A DNA stretch of 64,000 nt, from the NCBI RefSeq assembly GCF_025370775.1, contig NZ_JAMXEX010000001.1, forward strand, positions 1 to 64,000, in the 5' to 3' direction. The notes under the pieces were generated by a model. That model did not search any database. It had not been told where the DNA came from and saw only the letters and a list, made by a program, of their open reading frames with translations. The DNA comes from Ancylothrix sp. D3o (GTDB lineage Bacteria > Cyanobacteriota > Cyanobacteriia > Cyanobacteriales > Oscillatoriaceae). How positions within the stretch are numbered: the first letter of the stretch is position 1; each line of letters starts with the position of its first letter. Both the position numbers and the translations under genes were made by a program. Below, piece by piece: positions 16,110 through 23,532 of this stretch.

Positions 16110-17291
16110 ATGAAAAATGAAAAAGGAAAACGACTAAAAATTTCGATTTTGTCGCCTACTTTGTGTAAAGGCGGAGTAGACCGGGCTTATGTTTTGGGTC
16201 AAGCTTTACAAAAATTGAATTTTGATGTAGAAATTCTGGGGTTTTTGTTTGGGGGTAAAATTTATCCTGAACCGCCGCCAACGCTGGAAGTTAAGGCTGT
16301 GCAGGCTTCGGGCTTGCCGCAGGTGTTGAGGTATGGGGCAGAAATTTTAAATAAAATAGAGGGAGATATTATTTATGCAGTTAAGCCAAAACCTACGAGT
16401 TTTGGGGTAGGTTTGTGCGGGAAAATGTTGGGGAAGCGGCCTATTATTTTAGATATTGATGATTGGGAGTTAAGTTGGTGTGGAGGGGATGAGGGGCGTT
16501 ACCGGCCAAGTTTGAAACAATTGGCTAGAGATATTTTCAAAAAAGATGGGGCGTTGCGGGATGTGTCTCATCCTGTTTATTTGCGGTGGATGGAAAAGCT
16601 GGTAAAACAAGCGGATGCGGTGACGGTGGATACGAGTTTTTTGCAACAGCGTTTTGGGGGTGTTTATGTGCCGAATGGGAAAGATACTTGTTTGTTTAAT
16701 CCAGAGCATTTTGATGCTGAGGCAAGTCGAATTCGCTATGGTTTGGCTGGGTTGCGGGTGTTGATGTTTCCGGGGGCTCCTCGTCCTCATAAGGGACTGG
16801 AGGATGTTTTGATGGCTCTTGACCGGCTTAATCATCCCGATTATAAATTGATAATTGTCGGCGAAAATCCGTATGATAACTACGACGAAATTTTGATTTC
16901 TCGCTGGGGTCGCTGGATCGTAAAGTTACCTGCGGTGCCGGTGGTAGAAATGCCTGCGGTGGTGGCGGCGGCGCACGTTGTGGTTGTCCCCCAACGCGAT
17001 GAATTGACGGCGGTGGCGCAATTTCCGATTAAACTCTCTGAGGGGATGGCAATGGCGAAGCCGGTTTTGGCAACTCGTGTGGGGGATATTCCGGCAATTT
17101 TAGGGGAGACTGGTTTTTTGGTGGATGCCGGCCGGCCTGACCAAATTGCTGCGACGCTGGAGGCGATTTTTCAGGATTTAGAACAGGCTAATCTGCGGGG
17201 TGCGATGGCAAGAGCGCGTTGTATTGAGAGCTATAGTCTTGATGCGATGGCGGAGATTTTATCTGGGGTGCTGCGTTCGGTTCTGTTATAG
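16110..17291 (+). CDS. Family 4 glycosyltransferase
   Basis: A 393-residue GT-B glycosyltransferase. The N-terminal domain starts with a nucleotide-fold strand and a glycine-containing loop (ISILSPTLCKGGVDRAYVLG). The C-terminal domain has MFPGAPRPHKGLEDVL, then the donor-binding segment PIKLSEGMAMAKPVLATRVG with GDIPAIL, in which the catalytic-region glutamate (SEGMA) is present. IILDIDDWELSW in the N-terminal half is typical of a cyanobacterial subset. It is encoded 59 bp after the previous glycosyltransferase, so the two are probably co-transcribed. Acceptor and sugar unknown. Confidence 0.88.
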   Translation: MKNEKGKRLKISILSPTLCKGGVDRAYVLGQALQKLNFDVEILGFLFGGKIYPEPPPTLEVKAVQASGLPQVLRYGAEILNKIEGDIIYAVKPKPTSFGVGLCGKMLGKRPIILDIDDWELSWCGGDEGRYRPSLKQLARDIFKKDGALRDVSHPVYLRWMEKLVKQADAVTVDTSFLQQRFGGVYVPNGKDTCLFNPEHFDAEASRIRYGLAGLRVLMFPGAPRPHKGLEDVLMALDRLNHPDYKLIIVGENPYDNYDEILISRWGRWIVKLPAVPVVEMPAVVAAAHVVVVPQRDELTAVAQFPIKLSEGMAMAKPVLATRVGDIPAILGETGFLVDAGRPDQIAATLEAIFQDLEQANLRGAMARARCIESYSLDAMAEILSGVLRSVLL

Positions 17292-17731
17292 TTGATTTTT
17301 GGATATTACATGAGGGTTAATGCTAAAAGTATTTGGGTTTTTGGGTATGGGGTCGTCACCCCGCAGCGGCCCCTATAAAGGGTGGTTTTTTGCTAGGATT
17401 GTGTTAATAATTAGAAAAAATTTTCGGGTTTTCCAAGTTTTAAAAATTAGAGAATTTCTGAGAAGGAAAGCTTTTAATTTAATCGCAAATGTCTAGCACC
17501 GGCGATGCCTGCCCCACAGATTAACGCAGATAAAATTTTGCATATATCGGGGTGTCAATTATCTAAAATATAACTGAGCTTTGTTAATCTGCGGTTAAAT
17601 TAAACTAACCATAATCACTGACAAAACTTATTTGATTATCATGCCAGTTTTATCGGCAAATTTTTTGACCGGCTCTGTGTCTGTATCGATTCCTTTACCA
17701 CCGACCCCTTGTCCACAATTGGGATGGCTCT
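17292..17731. other. Gene-free spacer holding dispersed repeats
   Basis: This 440-bp spacer has no plausible gene. At 17481-17537 and 17581-17605 it carries copies of the CGCAGATTAACGCAG / CTGCGGTTAA repeat family in opposite orientations, so the two ends could pair. An ATGCCTGCCCCACAG segment (17514-17528) matches another dispersed repeat seen near 19945-20006. The promoter of the ABC exporter should lie in the last 100 bp, but I see no convincing boxes. Confidence 0.5.
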
Positions 17732-19735
17732 ATGTTTACTAATAAGCTAATTCTCAAATTCGCTCAATACTATCCTGGGAAAATTTTTTTAACGATTGCT
17801 CTTGGCTTTTCGGGAGCATTATTTAATGGGGTGAGCACGACTTTAATTGTGCCGGTTATTTTAAGTTTGCTAAATCAAACGGTAGATTTAAAAGAGGCTC
17901 CGCCGATTATCAAGTTTTTGTTAATGCCGTTTGTCGGTGTCCCCGCTGACTACCGGATCACGGTGATGGCTATTTCGATTGTGTTGGCGATTAGTTTTAA
18001 AAATTTGGCCGGTTATGGCAGTACCTTACTCTCAGTTTCTTTGACAAGAAATTTAACGGCAGATTTACGCGAAGCTGGTTTAAAATTGCTTTTAGATGTA
18101 GATTTAGATTTTTATTCTAAAATGAAAGTCGGTGATTTAATTAACCGGCTTGGTGCAGAGGTGGGACGCACTGCTAATGCAATTAGTACGACTATTCAAC
18201 TGATTATCACAGCAATTACGGTATTTGTTTTTATTGGCTTATTGGTGGCAATTTCTTGGGAGTTGACGCTGGTTTCTTCCCTGTTATTATCCTTTGTGGC
18301 TTTAGTTAATCAGTTTGCAATTAGCCGCTCAAAATATTTTGGCAAACTGCTTTCAGAAGCTTCTAAAGCTTATTCTGTTCGCGTCTTAGAAACTCTCAGC
18401 GGTATCCGGTTGGTGAAATCCACGAGTAATGAAGAACGCGAATATGAACAAATCAAACAATTAATCCGCGAACGGGAAAAGGCAGATTTTCAATCAGAAG
18501 CAAATTATGCTGCTATTTCGCCTTTAACAGAAGTCAGCAGTATTATTGCTTTGTTATTAATTGTGTTTTTAGGACGGACTTTTTTTGCCGAGCAAATGCA
18601 ATCTATTTCAACGGTTTTGTTAACTTATTTATTAGTTCTGTTTCGGTTATTACCGCAAATTTCTCAACTCAATAGTGCCCGCAGTCACCTTGCTAATACC
18701 TCCGCCAGCGTTGAAGTTGTTAATGATTTTTTGCGGCGGGATAATAAGCATTTTATGGTAAATGGCAGACTTCCCTATAGTGGTTTAAAAGAAGCCATAC
18801 ATTTTAAAGATATTTCCTTTTCTTATCCCGATCATGCAGAAATTGTCCTCAGTGATATTAATTTATATTTGCCGCGAGGAACAACTTTAGCTCTGGTGGG
18901 AGGAACCGGCTCCGGCAAAACTACTTTAGCAGATTTGTTACCCCGATTTTATGACCCTACTAGGGGTTCTATTTTAATTGATGGCCGTGATTTGCGAGAA
19001 TTTGATCTCAAAACTTTACGCCAATCAATGGGAATTGTTAGCCAACATACTTTTTTATTTAATGATACGGTTCGCAATAATATTGCCTATGCGCGTCCCG
19101 AAGCAACCGAAGAAGAAATTATGGAAGCTGCAAATCGCGCTAATGCTTATGAGTTTATTGTAGATTTGCCCGAAGGATTTAATACTGTGATTGGTGATCG
19201 CGGCGACCGGCTTTCTGGTGGCGAACGTCAGCGAATTGCTATTGCGCGAGCTTTGTTACAAAATCCAGAAATTTTAATTTTAGATGAAGCTACAAGTGCT
19301 TTAGATACTGTTTCCGAAAGGTTGGTACAATTAGCCTTAGAAGAATTAAGCCGAAATCGTACAACTTTGGTGATTGCTCACCGGCTTTCTACTGTTCAAA
19401 AAGCTGATCAAATAGCGGTGTTAAAAAAAGGCCGAGTTGTAGAATTAGGTTCCCATGAAGAACTTTTACGCAAAAAAGGTGGCGATTATGCGCGGTTATA
19501 TTCGATGCAGTTTTTGCAGCAAGTCACGCGCGATGAAGCTTTGTTTCGCGCTTCTTATGAAATTAGAAGCCGGTTAAATCCGATGATGGGTTTTCTCAGA
19601 TTGCTGGCTGATGATATGGTAGATTCTCAAGAAGAGCGAGATGAATTAGTCAAAGAGTCTTCTGTTTCAGCTTCTCGCATTTTAGAAATTTTAGAAGAAA
19701 TTGAAGATTATGTACGCTTGCGCCGGGGTTCTTAA
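17732..19735 (+). CDS. ABC exporter (fused permease-ATPase) with C-terminal histidine-kinase-like domain
   Basis: A 667-residue half-transporter of the lipid/polysaccharide exporter type (related to MsbA and to HepA of heterocyst envelope synthesis). It has six membrane helices in about residues 18-315, then an ATPase: Walker A GGTGSGKTT, Q-loop GIVSQHTFLF, signature LSGGERQR, Walker B ILILDEATSALD, switch His in VIAHRLSTV. The tail, residues 607-667, is unusual: ASYEIRSRLNPMMGFLRLLA and a second helix ending RILEILEEIEDYV copies the dimerisation domain of histidine kinases. The phospho-accepting His is Tyr609 and the following Pro is Arg, so it cannot be phosphorylated there. Context with glycosyltransferases suggests export of a glycolipid or glycan precursor. 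Confidence 0.9.
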   Translation: MFTNKLILKFAQYYPGKIFLTIALGFSGALFNGVSTTLIVPVILSLLNQTVDLKEAPPIIKFLLMPFVGVPADYRITVMAISIVLAISFKNLAGYGSTLLSVSLTRNLTADLREAGLKLLLDVDLDFYSKMKVGDLINRLGAEVGRTANAISTTIQLIITAITVFVFIGLLVAISWELTLVSSLLLSFVALVNQFAISRSKYFGKLLSEASKAYSVRVLETLSGIRLVKSTSNEEREYEQIKQLIREREKADFQSEANYAAISPLTEVSSIIALLLIVFLGRTFFAEQMQSISTVLLTYLLVLFRLLPQISQLNSARSHLANTSASVEVVNDFLRRDNKHFMVNGRLPYSGLKEAIHFKDISFSYPDHAEIVLSDINLYLPRGTTLALVGGTGSGKTTLADLLPRFYDPTRGSILIDGRDLREFDLKTLRQSMGIVSQHTFLFNDTVRNNIAYARPEATEEEIMEAANRANAYEFIVDLPEGFNTVIGDRGDRLSGGERQRIAIARALLQNPEILILDEATSALDTVSERLVQLALEELSRNRTTLVIAHRLSTVQKADQIAVLKKGRVVELGSHEELLRKKGGDYARLYSMQFLQQVTRDEALFRASYEIRSRLNPMMGFLRLLADDMVDSQEERDELVKESSVSASRILEILEEIEDYVRLRRGS

Positions 19736-19830
19736 ATGATAGGCGGATCAAATTTATTTAGGGTCTTTTTTTTGGGTTTGATAGTTTAGGATGAGCTAAG
19801 TAAGTCAACTTAATTAAACTCTATATGTAA

Positions 19831-19907
19831 TGTAGGTAGGGTAGAGGAACGAAACCCAACACTCTCGACGCTTTGATGGGTATCGCTTACGCTCTACCCA
19901 TCCTACA
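19831..19907. repeat. Imperfect palindromic intergenic repeat
   Basis: TGTAGGTAGGGTAGAG (19831-19846) pairs with the complement of 19892-19907 at 14 of 16 positions; the loop contains GAACGAAACCCAACA. This is the form of a hairpin repeat scattered through many cyanobacterial genomes. Confidence 0.65.
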
Positions 19908-19944
19908 AATAATTAAGTGCTTCTACTTAAGAGTTTTTTAACTG

Positions 19945-20006
19945 TAAGGCAGGCAGGATGCCCGCCCCACAAATCTAAGGCAGGCAGGATGCTCGCCCCA
20001 CAGATT
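19945..20006. repeat. 31-bp direct tandem repeat, two copies
   Basis: TAAGGCAGGCAGGATGCCCG... at 19945-19975 is repeated at 19976-20006 with few differences. The same GGCAGGATGCCTGC-type core recurs at 40360-40380, so it belongs to a dispersed family. Confidence 0.65.
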
Positions 20007-20018
20007 TTTGTTTGTTTT

Positions 20019-21023
20019 TTAGATTGATTGATTTTTTATTATTTGATTGGAGAGCCAGTTTAAGAGATTAAGTTCGTGTAAAATAACTTGTCTTGCTTCA
20101 GCAATAGCCGGTAGAGATTCGCGCCATAAATCAGGGCTGGCAATGGCTTCTTTAATAAAATTAATGCCGTTTTTATCTAAGCTAGGCAGACGTAGAAAAC
20201 TGCCGGCTGGTAAGAGCTTATCTGCGGCTGGCCCGCCATAATAAATAGGCAAACACCAAGCAAGTAAAGCATCCCATAATTTCTCTGTTACATACCAAGA
20301 ATTGCCGGCATAATTTTCTATTGCTAAATTGTAATAATACGGTGCCATCGCGTGCCACTTATTACTGAGAGCGCCATTACTTTTTGCCCAAACCGGCAAA
20401 TTTCGACCATACAAATCAAAATTTAATTCTTGTTCTTGGGCAGTTTTTAGAAAATCCAAACGTTGCCGGTGATTGTTGCTGCGATCTATCCCTGATGTAA
20501 TCCACGAACAAGCTTTAACTTTTTCAGGAGCCGGCATTTCATTGAGTTCTCTAAAAGAGTTACCATGATACCAAATAGCCGGCATATAATCGGGAATAGG
20601 CGCTAAATCATCCGGCGCATAAACATAACCACAATAGTCTTTTGACACCTGATAATTTATCTTATAAATCTCCACATATTCATCTAAAGGAGGTTCGCGC
20701 CATAAAGAAATAATCCGCTCCTTGGGAACGCCGCGAAACAAAGGTAAAATTATTTCATCTCGGCTGGGTGCCGGTTTCCACCCTTGAGTTAAAAAAGACT
20801 TTAAACGTTGCTTTTTTGTAGGCGGATAAAGTTGAGGAAATTCAAAATTATATAAAACTAAAAAATCCGGTTTTTCAGCATTGGCTATCATTTGAACATT
20901 TCCCCACCGGCCAAAATTACCCGGTGTTTGATGCCATAACCAATCACTTTGAGCACGGGCGAGGGGTTCATTTTGACCTAAGGTAACGTAACTTGTCACC
21001 ATGCCGGCAATTTTTGCTTCCAT
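20019..21023 (-). CDS. Family 10 (fucosyltransferase-like) glycosyltransferase
   Basis: About 334 residues from ATG 21023 (an in-frame extension to 21047 is less likely). The C-terminal half holds the alpha-1,3-fucosyltransferase signature: NLAIENYAGNSWYVTEKLWD, then ALLAWCLPIYYGGP, which forms the GDP-sugar site; KACSWITSGIDRSNNHRQRL lies before it as the other donor-binding segment. The N-terminal half is the variable acceptor domain. The likely reaction is transfer of fucose or a similar sugar to a surface glycan. It is convergent with the ABC exporter and completes the glycan locus. Confidence 0.85.
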   Translation of the reverse strand: MEAKIAGMVTSYVTLGQNEPLARAQSDWLWHQTPGNFGRWGNVQMIANAEKPDFLVLYNFEFPQLYPPTKKQRLKSFLTQGWKPAPSRDEIILPLFRGVPKERIISLWREPPLDEYVEIYKINYQVSKDYCGYVYAPDDLAPIPDYMPAIWYHGNSFRELNEMPAPEKVKACSWITSGIDRSNNHRQRLDFLKTAQEQELNFDLYGRNLPVWAKSNGALSNKWHAMAPYYYNLAIENYAGNSWYVTEKLWDALLAWCLPIYYGGPAADKLLPAGSFLRLPSLDKNGINFIKEAIASPDLWRESLPAIAEARQVILHELNLLNWLSNQIIKNQSI

Positions 21024-21053
21024 ACCAACTCTGATTAAAACAAGCAACCTATT

Positions 21054-21096
21054 TGTGGGGCAGGCATCGACGCTGCTTTACATCTGCGGTTAAAAA
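21054..21096. repeat. Dispersed intergenic repeat (CTGCGGTTAA orientation)
   Basis: A GGGGCAGGCATCGACGCTGC segment followed by CATCTGCGGTTAAAAA, an inverted copy of the AACCGCAGATG family. Confidence 0.6.
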
Positions 21097-21244
21097 ATAA
21101 CACCCTATCCAAAAAGCTAAAAAACCTCACAAAAGACTGATAAAAATCTGATGTAATTTGATCAATCCTCACCCCGTCTTAACAAATATAAGAAATTTAA
21201 AAAACGCAGAGATTTTTTTCTCTGCGTTTGTCAAAAATCTATAT

Positions 21245-21625
21245 TTAGCGCATTGAATCGAGGTCGAGAGCTTCTGATCCACCGCGTTCGAGTTCTGCTA
21301 AAACTCGGCCTAATTGTGACCACACTAAACGGGCGACTAAAAGGGTGAGTGCGACTGAAACAAAATAGGCGAATTTACCAGGAATTCCAAAAACTTGTAA
21401 CCCAGAAGCTAGAAAAACTGCAATCCCTCCAGAAATGCCTAAAAATGGCGTTAAAAGTTGAGCGCCTTGGAGGTTTTTTAGGGTTTGAGTTGAGCGGTTT
21501 TTTGACCATTCTTGCACCAATTGACGCAGGGTTTTGTCAAAGGCTGCACCGGCTGCTATACCGGCCAGCAAACTCGCTACAAATAAAAAATACGGGGGTT
21601 CTGGGATGTAATAGTAGTAGTACAC
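21245..21625 (-). CDS. Small integral membrane protein of unknown function
   Basis: A 126-residue protein starting at GTG 21625, chosen because AGGAG lies 7 nt upstream. It begins with a run of five tyrosines (YYYYYIPEPPYF) and has three hydrophobic segments (about 12-32, 57-80, 85-103), a basic loop (RQLVQEWSKNRSTQTLKN) and an acidic C-terminus. I do not recognise a characterised family. It lies 45 bp downstream of the ABC1 kinase gene on the same strand and may be co-expressed with it. Confidence 0.7.
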   Translation of the reverse strand: MYYYYYIPEPPYFLFVASLLAGIAAGAAFDKTLRQLVQEWSKNRSTQTLKNLQGAQLLTPFLGISGGIAVFLASGLQVFGIPGKFAYFVSVALTLLVARLVWSQLGRVLAELERGGSEALDLDSMR

Positions 21626-21670
21626 GAATTGACTCCTGGGTGTTGTGAAAAAATAGGGGCTTTGCCTAAT

Positions 21671-23404
21671 TTAAGAACGGGAAAATGCCGGTAAAATTGC
21701 TGCCGCACCTTCGCTGCCAAATTCTGCTAACGCAACCAAGGCTGCATTAAAGATGCGGTTAGGTTGTAAATCCTCTTTAACAAGGTTCCACAAACGCCGC
21801 ACTTCTTCGGTGTGGAGGCGCTCATCTTCGGTGAGGGCTACCAGCAATTTATGACGGAGAAATTTGCCTTCCTCGGAGAGCAAATACTGCAAGCCTAACT
21901 GGGCTGTTGGCAGCAGATCAAAGCTTTTATCAGCGCGGGCAATGGCAATCAGGTTCTCTAGGCGTTCCCATTGGAATTTACCATTTTTAAACAACACTTC
22001 TATTAACCGGCGTCTTAATTGCGCTGATTCGCCGGTCAGCAAGCGTCTTGCTACATAAGGATAGGCGATTTCTACAATTTTGAAGTCAGGATTTAAGGTC
22101 AGGGCTAAGCCTTCTTGTGTCACCAAAGAACGGATAATTAAGGCAAATTTGGCCGGCACTCGGAAGGGGTAATCATACATTAATTCGCTGAATCGGTCGG
22201 TGATAGTTTTAAAATTGAAGTTGCCGACGCTTTCTCCTATTATGTCCCCTAAGACTGTTTCTAAAGCCGGCACAATTGGCCAAATATCGGTTTCTGGTGT
22301 TAAAAATCCGAGCTTGACAAAATCTTCAGCAAGTGCTATGTAATTCTTGTCAATTAAATGCACGACAGAATCGACTAGAGTTTCTTTGGTGTTTTCTTCT
22401 AGTTGATCCATCATCCCAAAATCTATATAAGCCAGTCGTCCATCAGGCATGGCAAACAAGTTTCCGGGGTGAGGATCGGCGTGGAAAAATCCAAATTCTA
22501 GGAGTTGTTGTAAGCCGGATTCTACTCCTATTCTTACTAGGGTGTCGCTATCAAGACCGGCAGCTTTAACTTGAACTGTATCTGTTAGTTTAAAGCCGTT
22601 AATCCACTCTAGGGTTAAAACGCTATTCGTGCTATAACGCCAGTAAATATCAGGGACTTTTATTTGGGGGCTGTTGCTGAAATTGACGGCAAATTTTTCG
22701 GCGTTTCTTCCTTCGTTTATATAGTCGATTTCTTCAAAAAGTTTGATGCCAAATTCATCGACAATTAGGGTGAGGTCGTGTCCTAAATTCAGCGGTAGCC
22801 AGGGTGCTATCCAACCGGCAGCCCAACGCATTAAATAAAGATCCAACGTAATAATAGGTCTTAAGTTCGGTCGCTGAACTTTTACTGCTACATCTTCGCC
22901 GGTGTGCAGTTTGGCTTTGTACACTTGCCCTAATGATGCTGCTGCTACCGGATTTTCTGAAATTTCGCTGTAGAGTTCTCTGGCCGGCTTGCCTAGTTGG
23001 CTTTCGATGATCCGAAAAGCGATTTCGTTGGGAAATGGCGGTAGGCTGTCTTGTAGCTTCACCAGTTCTTCGAGAAAGTCTTTGCGGATTAAGTCGGGTC
23101 TTGTAGACAATGCTTGACCGACTTTGATGGCTGTCGGGCCGAGGGCGGTTAAAATTTTTCTTAGTTGTTCGGCTCTTTGCGATTTGTGTTCGCTTTGTTG
23201 GTGTTGTCGGCTGTCTTGCCACATCCCTAATACAAAGCCGGTGAAGAACCAAAAGATTTTGATAGCTCGCCCGATGACTTTCCAAGGACGGAAGCGGTAA
23301 TACCGGCGTATTGCTTCCGCATCGTATTTTTTTGTCGCTCCTAAGTTATCTTGGGTGCGTGTTCTGAATGTCTGCTGAGCCATGCTGTTATTTGCCGTTT
23401 TCAT
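21671..23404 (-). CDS. ABC1/UbiB (AarF) family atypical kinase
   Basis: A 577-residue protein of the ABC1 family, which supports quinone, tocopherol and other prenyl-lipid metabolism in plastids and cyanobacteria. The family-specific KxGQ motif is present (IKVGQALSTRPD), as are the alanine-rich nucleotide loop AAASLGQVYKAKL, the ATP-binding lysine (EDVAVKVQRPNL), catalytic loop FFHADPHPGNLF and metal-binding AYIDFGMM. A hydrophobic segment (about 50-65) lies near the N-terminus. Cyanobacteria usually have several paralogs, so the exact substrate cannot be assigned. Confidence 0.93.
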   Translation of the reverse strand: MKTANNSMAQQTFRTRTQDNLGATKKYDAEAIRRYYRFRPWKVIGRAIKIFWFFTGFVLGMWQDSRQHQQSEHKSQRAEQLRKILTALGPTAIKVGQALSTRPDLIRKDFLEELVKLQDSLPPFPNEIAFRIIESQLGKPARELYSEISENPVAAASLGQVYKAKLHTGEDVAVKVQRPNLRPIITLDLYLMRWAAGWIAPWLPLNLGHDLTLIVDEFGIKLFEEIDYINEGRNAEKFAVNFSNSPQIKVPDIYWRYSTNSVLTLEWINGFKLTDTVQVKAAGLDSDTLVRIGVESGLQQLLEFGFFHADPHPGNLFAMPDGRLAYIDFGMMDQLEENTKETLVDSVVHLIDKNYIALAEDFVKLGFLTPETDIWPIVPALETVLGDIIGESVGNFNFKTITDRFSELMYDYPFRVPAKFALIIRSLVTQEGLALTLNPDFKIVEIAYPYVARRLLTGESAQLRRRLIEVLFKNGKFQWERLENLIAIARADKSFDLLPTAQLGLQYLLSEEGKFLRHKLLVALTEDERLHTEEVRRLWNLVKEDLQPNRIFNAALVALAEFGSEGAAAILPAFSRS

Positions 23405-23532
23405 TTATGTAGTTTTCCCAAGCCCGGAGGGGTACGTCTCTACTTACCACAGATATTTTTATCTTTTTGTTAACTCTAGTATATAAAAGTACAAATACTT
23501 ACGCACTCCCCTTGCAAAAAAATACCCCTGCC

